Assembly (NCBI GenBank): GCA_028673005.1
Contig: CM054120.1
Span: 60,076,057-60,140,056, forward strand
Reading direction: 5' to 3'
DNA: 64,000 bases
From: Tanypteryx hageni
Taxonomy: Eukaryota; Arthropoda; Insecta; Odonata; Petaluridae
Positions 45,434 to 59,019 of the stretch are shown in pieces. A program made the position numbers and the translations under genes. Under the pieces are notes generated by a model. It was not told the DNA's origin. It saw only the letters and a program-made list of their open reading frames with translations, and did not search any database. The stretch's first letter is position 1. Each line of letters begins with the position of its first letter.

Positions 45434-48050
45434 GTGTCATTGGCTACGTATCTGCATAATTATATGCTGGTTATTCATGAATAAATAAACAGTTCGTTGA
45501 GAAAAAATAGCATTTATTGACAACAGAATAAAGAAAAATTGTCGCAATCCAATCCTGGGAGAGTCGAGTTTTATGTGATGATGGAACGTCCATTCGTCTT
45601 CAAGTATTTATTGCCAAGACCACTGAAGCTGTTTTTCTTCAAAATTTGTAGATCTTTTCATTGATTTTGTATCCTTCCTCGACTTTTTTCTGGACGGCAT
45701 TTTGCTGCCTGGAAGATATTGTTTAGGCCAAAAAAATTATTCATTAACAAAAATTATTAGAATATTCCCATTTAAAATTTATCAAAACATGAAAGTTGCA
45801 AAGACTTTTAATTGGAGAAGAGAATGATTATATCTGTCAGCACCAGGTTATAATGTGCCAAAACAGAGGCCATATTTAAGCTGAAAAAAATTAACGGCAT
45901 GTACCATATTATGCACACCGGACCAAAAAGGATTAAGGAGTGGTTTCGGCATGGGTAGGAGTGATACCGGCCCATGCCATGTCCAAGTTCATTGATAATA
46001 AAAACTTTCAAAAAGGGAAATTAAAAAATTTAAGTGAATCTAGAGGACATGCTACGAGTGTTCTCTAGATTCTCAGCAATCATTTAAGAGGTACACCTAT
46101 TTGCGAGTTTAGTGGTGATACTCATCCGTATCTTGATGGATGGGCCCTTTGAAGTTGCAGCTTTTCCTTGATCCATGTTAGGTTGTCATTCTCGAATTCC
46201 ATGCATGCGCAGATGATGGTGTTGCTAGGTTCGGTTTGCTGGTAATTGGATGCGGAGTGGCTGGCGACAGGCAGCAGAAGATTCCTTACTTGGAAGTTGC
46301 CTCCAGGGCAGGCATGGGGGCTGAATTGAGGCAAAATGTCCAACATATTTGGCGATAGAAATTTAGTATGCAATTAGGAGAATAATAACCAATATTCATC
46401 TGGCAGTTGCCATATATTATTACTATTTATTACATTTAGTTCTTCATTGACAGTGATAGAGAGAAATTGATCCACAGACTTCCTAGCCCACCCAAAGAGG
46501 TGCTGTGAAATAGGCTCGTTTCCCCTTTTAAGAATGGAGGGGTTCGCCCCCAAACTGCAACTGTTTATTGCCCGGGCAGCAATTGCAGCAAGAGAGCCCT
46601 ATGAAAACCATGTTACGGCACCGTGTGTGACAACAGGTGCCGCCAAGGAAAGAAAGAAAGGACAGCTTTTGGAAGAACGGTTTTTTTCACGCACCTTGTG
46701 AGGAGTATTGGCCAAGCGACCAGTGTGCATTGTAGGAAATCCTTATAACTAGACATCGTTACATCTAGACTAAAATTAAATTAAGTTTAGTGTTCACTCT
46801 AATTTTCCCCTTCCCCCCGACTTTAAGGTAGAGATTTCCTTATCACCCGTTCAGTGGGCCCTAGCGGAGGGATACCATGCCTACTATGACTTACTCATTA
46901 CACCACTTACGATGGAAGAGAGCGGGATTGGAGGATTTGATTCCCGGGAATCGTAGAGCCCCTACCTGTGCTGTGGCAAATCCTCCATCGGCGGAAGGAC
47001 TCAGCGTTCCAGCGGCGAACGAAAATCCTCTTGATGCACTCGCACATCACCATCACAGAATGACCATTGCACACACACACAAACACACTCACTTCACTGT
47101 GGTTGGCTGGTTGAGAGATGCCGGAGGTCCCTCGAGGATGAAGCTTCGAGACGTGCAGGCCTGCAGTCGAGGTAGTGGAGAAGTCGAATAGGCATGGGAT
47201 GTCAGGTTGAACGGGGAAGGGAAAGCGGGAGGAGAAGCGCTAGGTGCCGGTCAGGAGCGAGGGTTCGAGTGGATAGGGAGGGATGGGGAAAAGTCAACGG
47301 GTGCCTAATTCGTGCCAGTCCTGAAATGAATAAAGGATAGATGTAAGACTAATCGACTAAAACCTGCGTTGTCGGCAGTTGAAGAAACTGCTCGAAATTA
47401 GGCGTCTTAAATTCTTTGAGAGCAATGCCAGAGATGTGGTTCATGTATAATTGAAATATGCACTGGTTTATGGTATTGTAAGAATTAAAGCGCAAACAGC
47501 GACCCTTTCCTGTTCTCGGGATAATAATGGCAAATAAATGGTCATTTTTTTAAATATACAAATTTATCTTCTTTAAAATGGCAATGGAAATAATAACCAT
47601 GGTAAAGTTGAAGTTAATTGTCGGCACTAACATTATAAGTGATTTATGGATCAAATGAATAGATTTCCCATCCAAAAAAAATGGCTGTTAATCTTTGCTT
47701 TTTGACTGATTGCTGTCTTGTTGAATTTTTTGACAAATAAGGGATTTGTTAACCACTTATTTTGTCCATTTTATTAGCGGAAGATCTTTTATGTCATAGA
47801 TAAATAAGGTCCTTCAATTAATGAATTCGAGGAAATATGGAGCATAAAATAAGTATCGTGGAATAAATAGTTATGGTTTAACATGCTCCTGGATGATAAT
47901 GCAGTCAAGTGCTGTTTTTATTAAAGTACTTACTTCCTCATAGTGATTGCCCCATATTCCGTTTACTCTTCCAGATTAATACGGAATTCGTAGTAAGGAG
48001 TAGGAGGAAACGTGGATAGATTGGCATTAAACGAACATGCAGAATTGGGT
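45434..48050. other. Unassigned spacer
   Basis: 46540-47330 is G+C-richer than its surroundings but frames there (for example 46877-47191, histidine/threonine-rich) show no known domain and differ in composition from a typical exon. A short hairpin lies at 46036-46072. No gene supported. Confidence 0.4.
46036..46072. repeat. Short hairpin, 14-bp arms
   Basis: GAATCTAGAGGACA (46036-46049) and TGTTCTCTAGATTC (46059-46072) pair with one mismatch around a 9-nt loop. Too short for a normal miRNA precursor; possibly chance. Confidence 0.5.
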
Positions 48051-48510
48051 ATGTCGAGGAGGATATGGGAAGGAGGTGGTCTGCAGAGTGGAGTGGGGAG
48101 AAAGGGAGAAAGCAAGCATGTGTGTCAGAAGGAATCGGCAGACCTCCTAACTTCTCCTAACTCGGTTAACAAGTGTACGTGAAGGAGAGGGGCGACGAAG
48201 CAAAGCGTAATGTGAAAGGGAATGCTGGAGCAATGCCGATAAACGGTAGGAATATCGCAGTTTAATGCGGTGTTCTTTACGAATGGAGAATTGGTCGAGG
48301 GTGGTTGAAATGAGGGTAGGAGGGAAGAGGTAGAGTGAGAAAGGAAGGGGAAGAGAGAGGGAGGGCGAGACGGTGGGAGAGAGGATTCGGGAGGGAGGGA
48401 GAGGGAAGCATTGGGGGGTAGGGACGGGTGAACGGAGATAGGGAGAGATAGGCTGGATAGAGGGAAGGGGAAATGAGGGGAGGATCTGCAGGAGAGTGTA
48501 CGTGGGGAGA
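48051..48510. repeat. GA-rich low-complexity tract
   Basis: Purine-rich plus strand with GGGAGGGAGAG runs. The 133-codon minus-strand frame across it is Ser/Pro/Leu-rich low-complexity translation and not evidence of a gene. Confidence 0.75.
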
Positions 48511-50367
48511 TTTTTGGTATGTGCAATGGAGAGAGAATGTTTAGGCGAGAAAAATACCTTCTAATTTGAGCTAAATTCCTGCGTTAGAATTTTATTTCCA
48601 TGTAAAATATTTTTACTTTTTCGAAAGTAAGCCATATTTTAACGAAACCCTTCTTGCTACATTTAACAAAGTCATACTAACCATTCTTCGGTTTAAAACA
48701 TGGCGCATTGAATGTTCGTCAGGTGATTATTCCGAGTGCTAGTTGCCAGTTTTGTATCGTTATGTCGTTTTAAAATTTCAGTTATTGCATGAAGTGACGG
48801 ATTAGGTTAGTAAGGTGAATTACGACTGCTATGAGAGAGAAATGTAATGGAATGAGAGGTCGAGGGGCAAACGAGGAAATAGATATTCAAATCAGGTGTA
48901 GGATTTTATTTACGAAATATTAAAAGTGTTATATCCTTGCGTTTGAATTGTGAGCGGCGCGAAGGATACTCGTACGTAATAAACGTTCAAATAGAAGTTT
49001 ATTCCTGTGTCGTGAGAATCGATCAATTATACTTTATGTCGACGGGTCCTTCTTCATATTAAATTGGTAATTTGGCAATAAATTCATTTTTATAAAATGA
49101 TACATCGAAAGTTGGTTTATTTAAATTGGCTTGAAATACGTAGTCTAAATTTCTTACGGTCTCCACTTAGAGGAAAGAAGGAAAATTGTGTTGGAGATTG
49201 CTATCTTCTGGGGAGGAGAAGGGGGAGGTGCTGTTGGAATACCTTATGCAAGCACATCCCCTCGAAAAAGGCTCGTGTTCGGGGAAGGCCTGTACTCGAG
49301 GCGCGTCGACTCGTGGTCGTGCAAGGGGTTGGAGTAGAATGCATCGTCACGTCATCTATCGGGCAGTTTCCCGGAGCGGCGAGTGTTAATATAACGCCGC
49401 AATCTTGTATCGGGACTTTGCGATTTCCTAACAGATGTAACTTGGTGTTTTTTTCACTACGGTGAAATTCACGAAGTAAGCGTCTCATCTCGCGGTTATG
49501 TCAATCGCCAGGTATGCATCCTTTGGATATTTTGGCAGTCATATTATTTTGTATTGAAATGGAAAAATAAATTAATATATAATCTGATAGAAGAATTTTA
49601 AAGGTTTTATTAAAAAGAATTATGATTTACATAATACCAGCAGTAAATGATTAGTGCCGCTTAACACTCGTCTACCATTTCCTTTTGGATCTCTCTAGTT
49701 TTATAATAGACGACGTACTGTGTCAAAAACTATGTACTTATCGTAAACAACCAAAATATTTTTAAAATTTAAATAAAATATATATATATATAATGCTTGA
49801 CGATTTTTGCACCCTTTGACTGATGTCTTCCATCGGCGGCAAGTACTAGTAGCCGACCTGGGAAGGATTATGTGCATCGCTTCCCCCCTGCGCCAAATGA
49901 TCCGGCGAGATAAGGACGAGGCGGCTGCTTCGCGAAAGAGAAAGGGCAAGGGGACAGTCGAGGCAACCTCGGAAGGAATGCCATGAAGCTAGATTGGAAC
50001 ACCTCGATTTGCTAGCCAAGGCGAATTTGTTGTTTACACACTCGACTCCCGGAACGTTTTTTTACCGATTTTTCCGTGAAGCTCTACCATTTCCCACTTC
50101 CACACCTCGACTTCCAAAGGACTTACTATTCCAAGTGAGACGCATACCGTTAGTCACTCCGTCCTCGGTACATGCATTTCAATCGGAGAAATGAATATGA
50201 GCTGTAAATCACGGATATAACGTTCCATTATAGCACTTTATTAAAATTCGTTCCTCTCGTAAGAATTGATTCTTTATCGCAGCCACCGCTATAGACTTCA
50301 GTTATCCTTCAGCGTTGGAGATTAAATAAAAGATGTGGGCCTCCTCGACTACTAGCCTCTACAACAA
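48511..50367. other. Unassigned; includes two G+C-richer islands
   Basis: Islands at about 49190-49400 and 49800-50000 have overlapping frames on both strands but no recognisable domain. A short (TA)n run lies at about 49777-49793. Confidence 0.4.
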
Positions 50368-50410
50368 TGTCTTTCAACCGGTGTCCCGCGGAATACTATT
50401 GTTCCGATGG
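50368..50410. mobile_element. Possible hAT terminal remnant
   Basis: AATGTCTTTCAACCGGTGTC followed by CCGCGGAATACTATT resembles the CAGTG..TTTCAACCGGTG ends of many hAT elements and the terminus at 57262. No opposite end found. Confidence 0.4.
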
Positions 50411-53400
50411 AATTGCCTAAGTTTTCCGCGAAATATTCCACCAAATATAATTTTTCTATAAATTTAAATTTCTTAATACGTGAATGTGAATTTCGACAGT
50501 AAACAAAAAGTCCAAAACGCATTGGTTGCATTTTGCTTGAATCTGAAACTATGTGCTGAAGCGAACGACCTTCCCATCCTATCTTTCATCCTTCCACCCT
50601 CCCTCTACCGCAAAAATGTAGTTCATATTAGCGCAAAATCTGGTGACCAATGAACCAAATTGCGCATGGAGAAAGTTAAATAAAAAGGTTAATCATTGCA
50701 GTTGATATCAGAGATCCCAATTCATAGTGGAGCATTGTATTTTATCCATGCAATCAACAGTGCTTATTTAATAAGATTTTAATTTGTATATATCTCAAGT
50801 TAAAATAGCATTCACTCAAAATATCTCTTTTGTGTTCTTCTTCTACAAAATCAGTATCAGGAAATCAAATTCATTTTGTTTGTTCAGTTTTCTATTTGGT
50901 TATCACGGAATGTAAATTTTTGTTCTGTCTTTTGTGATCCATCTCTCTGTAGCAGTCTCCTGGTTAACAATTATCAGCAACTTTATTTCTCTGACTTTGA
51001 ATTAAATTAAGCGGAAAATAAATGAATAATGCACATCGAATTATCAAGACACTTAGTTTGAGCTGGTGACTTATATATGTTTGTTATTAGAACTTTTGCA
51101 GGTGTAAGTACATAAGGTTGAACACAAAATCATTTGTGATTGTTGGATTCTATAACGATACATGATTTGTATGCATTTGATGCAAAGTGAACATCAGTTT
51201 TTGTCAATGCTAAAAATATATTTTGAGATTCAATATTTTTATTATCACTAGGAACATTTATTCAAAATTTGAAAAAAATTCAAATTTGTGGAAAAAAGGA
51301 TACACACAATAAATCTCAGTTTAATATATTTTAAAATAATATCACCCATATCAATAGGGGAAAAGTGATTGCATTTAATATCAGAAACAATCAGTTAAAC
51401 CGATGACATCAAATCCTACAAATTAACGTGATAAAATTTTACTCAAATCAGTCATGCTCTACTACATAATACCAAACTCAGTTTTTTCCTCTTTCTACAA
51501 AAACACTGAAATTATTTGCCAACAAAATTGGATCAGCATTGTCCTCACTCTATGGAAATTGGAAAACGAGAACAATTCACATTTGCTTCCTGTACTATTT
51601 TGAGATTTAAGCATGTTTCCACAGGCACCCTGGAGGTAATGCTTTTTGCCTTCGTTGCCAATTATTTACATGGACGGCATCGCTAGGATACTCTAGCCAT
51701 ACTCCATGTGTACTTAGAGCCCGCCCTGACCTAGGGAGACACGCTGCCCCAAACCAAGAGCAAACACCTAAAAATCATCAACGAACAGATGATTGCAAAC
51801 ATTCCTGCTCAGCCAGGATGAACATAGTATTAGACAAAATCCTCAAATGTTCCAGATTCGTTAGTGGATAATTCCATCACCAAACCGTACTACACACCCT
51901 GAACATCTACCATCATGCTCTAACATAATTCACTACAATCTACTAAAAATCTCTATGCAAGCACATTACAAAGCATGAAAAAATAAAATTATAACATTAA
52001 GATAACAGCACACATGATACCACTGAATTACTACTGTCTATCTAATTACTTTGCTTCTTCTGTAACGTTTTCTGAATCCTTCTATATTCCGCAGATCCTT
52101 ATCCTCTTGCACAGTAATCAAGATTCTGTGAAAAAATAAGCTTTTTCTTATCATTTGAGGACTTGAGTCAAATCTACCTCTAATAAAATACGATGTTTTC
52201 TTTAATAGTCCCCATTACATCATGGTTAATGAAAACTACAAGTGAGATCGTTTTATATGTGGATTTGCTAATTGATGAAGTATAAAACCTCTATGAGATC
52301 ATTGTTATTGAAAGAATAAAGTGGATATTTCTATTAAAAACATAATACAGGCAGTATTTCCTTAATTAAAGCTTATCATAAGAGTATTAAGAGAAAAGTC
52401 ACATAAGAAAAACATGATTAAGCTAAATATTTTACCTATATTTATGACGAACCACAATTTCTGCTTCTCAAAATGAAAATAAAAATGTCGAGGCAGGTGA
52501 AAAAAGTTTTAAATACAGAAATAAATATGTCGATTAAGCATGATCATGCCAATATATGGAAAACACACGTAGGTATATATAAAAGATACCAATCACGCTG
52601 TTTGCCCTTCGAAGGCATAAGTCGCCGAGAGCTCGCCAATTCCTTTGCATACGCAAGATAAGCCGAGGCCTGGCATTATCCGACGGAGGGGCAGGCAACA
52701 CAGACACACAAAACACAGTATGTATGTACTCAAGTGTGTGGAATAAATAAGCATCGAGAACGTGCACCTTTCTCGATTATACGCATATCGATACAATAGA
52801 TGGACATTCACCGTAAAATAAGGCGATCGCTTTATGTTTGCATAACATGAAACGGGGTCAAATAAGGGAAACGTGTAACAAAATGATTCGTATTTGCAAC
52901 AAATTGGATGCTCAGTAACACAGAAATTTCACAACGCAGCAGTATTTCGGGGACGATATTCGGTCGTTATATGTATACATGAAATGGATACAAAATTGTA
53001 GCATATTACCAGGAGAGATCGGTAAAAAGAGAGATTTTTATTTGGCGAGTGAGTAAAAAACATCGAAGAAATTACGGCATCATAATGAAGTCGTTTAAGA
53101 AGTGTATGCTATGAAATCTTCACACTTCAGAAATTGTTCTCTCCTTGAACCAATCTTGTCTCGTCGACGTTACGAAGCGTCTTATTGAGCAGAAAACCAC
53201 CTGAAAAATGATGGAGAACAATACACAAGTCGTGGGAAAATTTTTCCGACATTTATAAGATCACAAAAACTTCTAATTATGAAGTATTGCCTCCATATAG
53301 TTACACCGATACGAAGCTAGTTATTAAAATGGCAATTTTACAACATTCACTATAAAACTCATCTATGATGAAATGAGACTAAGAGAACTAGCAGAGGGGA

Positions 53401-55850
53401 AACAATTAATGAGTTATCCATAGAGTCTTAACCAAACGTGAGACCTTCAAATGTTGTGCGGTAAAACTGGCAATAGGCGTACGCCTGGCGGATTCTTCAA
53501 ACCAGCTTTCAAGTCCTTATGACTGTGTATTTACATTAGATACTTTGTGTGAGGTAATTAATTTTACAACACTAAAAGTGCTCGCCAGAGCGCGAAACAG
53601 GTGTTCTGCACTTTCTCAGAAGACAGTGAGATAATTGGGTTGGGTTCTCCAACAAGTTCGGATTTTTTTCTCCTTCTCTGCGTTGAAATCAACTTCTGCA
53701 GGATAATGGAAATTCAACGTAAGGCACGACTGCTTATCTTCGTGTAGAATGCGATCGCCGAGAGTTAAACAAAAAAACGCTCCGGAAACCTTCCCGGTCA
53801 AAGTGATTGCAGCAAAAACGCGGCAATAACTGCGAAAAATCACGCCCAGGTTTACGTCTCTTAGCAGTACTTCATTTCACGCATTATGACTACCAAAATT
53901 TTAGTACTTATGAACACGAAGATTTTTTCACCCGAGAATTGATTGAAATTTCTCTCCCTTTCCTGCAAAATTCACTTACTCTTTCAGTTTTATAAAATAA
54001 ACATTAAAAGAATCACCTACACGTTTATGGTGGACGCTTATTTTATGGTCTCGCTGGAATTTACGACAAATGAAAAATATCAAGTACCTACCTGTGAATT
54101 CGGAAACCCGTACACGCTGGCACTATGATATGCAGTGGCAGAACGCCAAACACTAAATGAAAGAATTGTATTGACAGGCTTTGTCTATGGTAATACGAGG
54201 AATACGTATTTTTTCATACAAGATGTAAAAATCCAGCCATTAAAAAAATGATATTAAATGTTGATAGTTTAATAAAATATGATCGCCATAAACTTATAGT
54301 CACCATAATTTTAATAATATCAAAATATACAATAATTAGTTAACATAACAGCGACCTCTCTTATTGGCGGGTATTAATTATGCGGTTGTGTTTTGGAACA
54401 GCAGTTTGCCATATACAACTGAGGCTCGTTTTTACGAAGTGCGTTGGGACCGAGTTCATTCCGTATGTAAGGATTTACGTAAAACCTACATAGGGTATCT
54501 AAAGTACGCATAGAATTATTGTGAAGTACCCAAAAATATGAATAACCTTGGAACTTAACGATTTATTATTACGACGACAGATTAAAAATTCCACAGCACA
54601 TAAAACAATGCAGCCTAATTGCGCAAATATTTGAGGTTAAAGTGGCCAATTACAGGAAGACAAATTCAAATCACACCACCCAGTAATACTTTAAAAACGG
54701 AATTTTGGTGTGCAATGAGGACATATGAAACTTTTTTGTGAGCGGCATTTCAGTAGATAAGTTATTTTAATGAGGACACAATAAACATAACCGAAAATTT
54801 CGCGCAATCAGAATTCAAGTGCTATATTTATATCATACGTACGTGAATTGCTAGATAACTTATTTCAAATTATACAAATCGAGGAGTGGGCAAGTACACT
54901 CCGAGTTTGAAACGGAATATAAAAGAAGATATTTTGCTGATTATCACCTCATCCTGGGAATCTTACGTTTTTATTGTTTTGTTAAAAAAGAATTCGGTTG
55001 TTAGATTACGTAGTATGTAGGCATTAGTATCTCGTCCATAAGGAATATGTAAGAATTTTTCGAGAGGGTCCTTTTGTGTTTTCTAGCTGTAAACCGATGT
55101 AATACCCACTCCCCTTCATCCCGAATCATTTGTCAGGATTCACAGACAGACAATTTTTCAGGGCCAAACGAAGTGAAAAATATGCCTAACTAAAGAATTC
55201 CTGTAGGATGTGATAACGGCGGCACAATAACTGACTACGACGAGTATTTTCAGAGATCTCGAGAGATGTGGGCAAGTGTGTTTGTACGTCCTCGCGGTAA
55301 GATGAGAATGCGGGAAAAAGCAAGTCCTCTTTGCCGTGGATTACGACTTGCGTAATCTAAAGCTGATACATTTTGTGACGTCATCTTACTCGGGAGAAAG
55401 AAAATTCCAACCCCAAGACCCCCAAGATCGTCAAGAGCCTTCAAAGTTCCTAGTTATTTCTACAAAACTCGCTGTTATTCTTTATTAAAATGCAGGAAAA
55501 ATAATCTTCAACAATTGATGGCCAATACCTTTCGTTATAGGCACACTATTATCACAAATATTTCCGACGCTTTTACTTTCAATCTTCGGAGAAATTATTG
55601 GAGTGTGATAATAACATATTTCACTCTAACTACATTGTTTAAAAATCTCGTAGTTCTCGATGATTAGCAGTCGCATTACGCACGGGTTATGTCCCAGCTA
55701 CAACGAGACCAAACTCCTGTCTAACGACATAGTTATGACGGCTATTTTTTTAATTTTAATATTCTACATTAATGTCCAGAAAGCTCGTGGGCTTCCGCCA
55801 CGTGAATTATTTAAAAAGTGACTGAATATATCGTTAATATTACTCTTTCC
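50411..55850. other. Unassigned, mostly A+T-rich spacer
   Basis: Over 5 kb without a recognisable domain, RNA, terminal repeat or match elsewhere in the window. Frames of 60-77 codons occur on both strands but carry nothing I recognise. Small unidentified exons of a host gene cannot be excluded. Confidence 0.45.
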
Positions 55851-55854
55851 TCAT

Positions 55855-55945
55855 TCATCTCCCTCCTGCTCCCTCCCTTCCTCCACTATTTCTCCCTCTC
55901 CCGTCCATCTACTCCGTAATGTCTCCTGGCACCTTCCTCCTCCGT
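55855..55945. repeat. CT-rich tract
   Basis: Short polypyrimidine stretch (CTCCCTCCTGCTCCCTCCC). Confidence 0.65.
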
Positions 55946-56030
55946 TTCACTCGCATGTTAACAGCTGTAAGTACATTCATACCTCGTTTCGCGCGACCCC
56001 GTTTTAAGCGGATTCTTTATAGCGCTAGGC

Positions 56031-57261
56031 AGGCCCGCGCCTATCGGATTAACAAAAAACAGAAGTGGCCGATTATTGTGGCTGCCTAAACATATAATAT
56101 GAATTAGAAGATACATTTTTTTACTAAGTTTTGGATGTTAGTTATATCGTTTGTGAATCCCAATCTAGGGTCAGGATGTGATTCTATAAAAGATACAACC
56201 TTTTTACCTCTCGATCGACGGTTATTTGCCGTAATTATTTTTAGAGAAAGGTGACTTTCCGAATATAAATTCCTCCCTGATTCATTTAGGATTTCATTCG
56301 TACAGGGAATAATTGAATTTACGACTGAATATAATGAAGTTTTTGGTTTTCTATACCATTTGAAAAATACCGATGAAGATAAGTTATTGAGAGAACGTAA
56401 AAATTCGCATCTGGATTTGATGGATAGAATCGGAAAATATGCTGCTTTTTGCAGGTTAACTTTGTAGACAATATTTAGCAACAGATACAATGCCTGGTGC
56501 AATAGAAGTAAAGGCTGACAATGTTGAACAAAAACTACATCGGGAAAATGTCGCAACCTCCAATAATGAATGCGGTGATGTGTTTGTACAAGAAGATGAT
56601 GCACTAAGTTGTTTGGAAATGATAAGTGATGATTCATCTGAGTGAAAAGTCAGTGAGGAGGTTATTTAATATCTCATTCATAAAGGCTACATTCCTCAAA
56701 ATATTGAGTTCGAATGTACATACTTGGCGTAATCAACTTCTAAAATATGTCACTCTAAACAACTTAGCATTACTAAATCAATGTTCAAGCGAAAAACGGT
56801 CAATGGGGACTATGTTCATCGCTATTGTGTAAGGTTCTCTCCATAAATCAAAATGGTATATTGTGGACTGTGTGACTTATTTTCTTCTTTACCTGACCAA
56901 TATGACCAGGAGTGTCAGTACCTACTTGCAATAACTATAACAACGTGTTATTGATGTCGCGCTTTTTCTGAGTGAACGAGGATTAGCACTAAGAGGACAA
57001 ATTGATCTTATCGGTTCCGTAAAAATGGAAATTTCCTTGGAATACTTGAATTGTTGGGAAAATATGATGCATTTTTAGCATCACACATACAAAGACATGG
57101 TAACCGAGAACGTGGTCATTTGTCATATGACTTCAACTATTTGTGAAGAATTCATTAGTCTGATAGGTGATTACGTCCTGGATCAGATTTTAGACGAGGT
57201 AAAGAAATCTAAATACTTTGTCATAATAGTTGATTCCACTCCTGATTTACAACATGTAGAC
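56031..57261 (+). pseudogene. ZMYM1-like hAT transposase, N-terminal half, decayed
   Basis: The plus strand shows family pieces in order. A TTF-type zinc finger is at about 56780-56880: KRKTVNGDYVHRYCVRFSP, a stop, then MVYCGLCDLFSS with its Cys pair. The hAT N-terminal domain is at about 56950-57260: DVALFLSERGLALRGQIDL, then in shifted frames GNFLGILELLGKYDAFLA, STICEEFISLIGDYVLDQ and KKSKYFVIIVDSTPDL, the last containing the first catalytic Asp (VDST). Stops and at least two frameshifts interrupt it. The left end may be CAGGCCCGCGCCTATCGG at 56031, a hAT-like start. The sequence is cut at 57261 by another hAT terminus. The longest frame here (56104-56637, minus) is a shadow or unrelated. 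Confidence 0.8.
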
Positions 57262-58190
57262 CAGTACTTCTGAACCGGTGTGCCGCAAGACGCTTAAGAG
57301 AAGATTGTAAATCTGCCCGTCTTTCCCCGACTATCTGAATCCAGTAAAAATGTATTATTGGTTTGGAAGGCGCGTAAGCAGTAAACCTGGCAACAACGTT
57401 GTCATAGTAACCGAATGTCTTGTGTATGAGTGATAGACAACTGATTGGTTTTCGCCGTACCCATTGTTTTTTGCATAGGGAAACCGTTGTTGGAAAAACA
57501 ATAAGAGTTGACTTTAGGTCCGTATTAGACCAAGTTGTCGGAATGGTTAATTTTCTGAAATCAAGACCTATAAAAACCCGCCTCTTCAAGCAGCTTAGTA
57601 ATGCATTGGATTCGCATTACGTAGATATATGTATGCGTAGGTATATTTAGTTTTATTCGCGGAAATAAGATGGCTGACAAGTGGAATAAATTTGGCTCGT
57701 GTATTTGAACTTAAAGAAGAGTTGTTACAGAGGGAAACAGTGATTTTTGTGAATATCTTTGCTGTGAACATTGGTGCACTAAATTAGCGTATTTGGCCGT
57801 AATATTTAGGTATCTGAATAGTTTGAACACCAGCATGCAAGGACGGAATGAAAACATCCAGACTTCTACGGTTAAGCTACTGGCATTGCAGAGAAAAATA
57901 GTCATCTGGAAAAAGAGATCTAGAGAAGGTAATCTTGAAATGTTTCCTCTCATTGGAAAAACCCATATGAAAAAAATTGTTCCTCTCGTGGTGGATATTA
58001 TAGTAACTCTGGAGGACAATATCGAACGTTATTTCCATCATTGACTACAGAGAAGGAAACCATTCTCGCCAGTCACAACTGACTTATTTCTTTTTACTCT
58101 CTCCGAAAAAGAAGAGTTAGCATCTCTTTCAACTGATAGCACTCTCAAAATCAAGTACGCCGAAGTCCCTGGATATTTTCTGGATTTCTG
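57262..58190 (+). pseudogene. ZBED5/SCAND3-like hAT remnant inserted in the previous element
   Basis: It begins with CAGTACTTCTGAACCGGTG, a hAT terminus. Coding pieces on the plus strand then match the hAT-derived ZBED5-like family: THCFLHRETVVGKT with DFRSVLDQVVGMVNFLKS and TRLFKQLSNAL (57420-57650); then LAYLAVIFRYLNSLNTSM followed by LLALQRKIVIWKKR and NLEMFPLI (about 57780-57960); then ELASLSTDSTLKIKYAEV (about 58110-58160). Stops lie between pieces. The BED finger, catalytic start and C-terminal dimerisation part are missing, and the right terminus was not found. Dead. Confidence 0.78.
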
Positions 58191-59019
58191 ACACCCTGTG
58201 TAATGCGCGCATCTTATATTTTTGTGGATTATAAGAACGAAATTTTAGATTTTTAATATCGGGTAAAGTATTACAACAGAATACCACAAATAAATGCGTA
58301 AAACCATTAGGTTCCGCCAGTTAAAACTTTTAAAACACAGTAACGTAGTAAATTAGTACGTTCTAAACTAATTTACTCACAATGTGATGTGCATCTAAGT
58401 AATCGTATCTTAAGTCGAGTTGAACACGAAGTTAGCAAAGATATGGTCATCGGTAGATTAAGAAGATCAAATTTTCTTTTAGCTATAAGTTTATGGTTAA
58501 TAAGTTCCGTATTACGTCCTAGAAAGAAATGTCGAATACATCATACAGTGACATGTCAAATTAATTGTGCCTCGTAGAAAATCCTAATGCCGCCAATCCC
58601 TCAAATCTAAGGATTCCATACAATCAAATTAATTCCTTCTTGATCATTTAAGTATGCGTATATTTATTTGACAAATAAAATTTTTTCATTTTTCAAGTGT
58701 TAAGGTTTTACATTTTAGCTTTCAAAATGTGCATGATAAAATGATCAACTTTTTACTTTGCGATTGTTATTTCATACAGAATATTGAATACTTCAAAATA
58801 TATCGGAGCAAGATTTGTACTGTTTTAAGGGGAAAGAATGTAAATTCTTATTCTAATCATAGAATTATAATAATTAATAGTATTTTCTTGAATTTCTACT
58901 GAAATGTAGAATTTTTACACACTTTTATTTATTACACGCTTTTATTTAATTCACTCTGTTATATATTTATTTATATGTTTCTTTTAAATACTTCTCGCTT
59001 TATATCTCTGCCCCTATAA
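58191..59019. other. No recognised feature
   Basis: A+T-rich. The expected other half of the interrupted ZMYM1-like element is not visible here. Confidence 0.4.

Noticed and set aside
46036..46072. Short hairpin as a miRNA gene
   Set aside because: 14-bp arms and a 9-nt loop are too short for a normal precursor.
46877..47191. 104-codon plus-strand frame in a G+C-richer island
   Set aside because: It contains a CA-type repeat coding for His/Thr, has no domain, and shows no splice or promoter context.
48125..48526. 133-codon minus-strand frame
   Set aside because: It translates a GA-rich tract; Ser/Pro/Leu low complexity is a by-product of the repeat.
56104..56637. 177-codon minus-strand frame, among the longest in the window
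   Set aside because: It overlaps plus-strand hAT-derived sequence, is His/Leu/Ser-rich in a way expected from reading the other strand, and has no recognisable domain.
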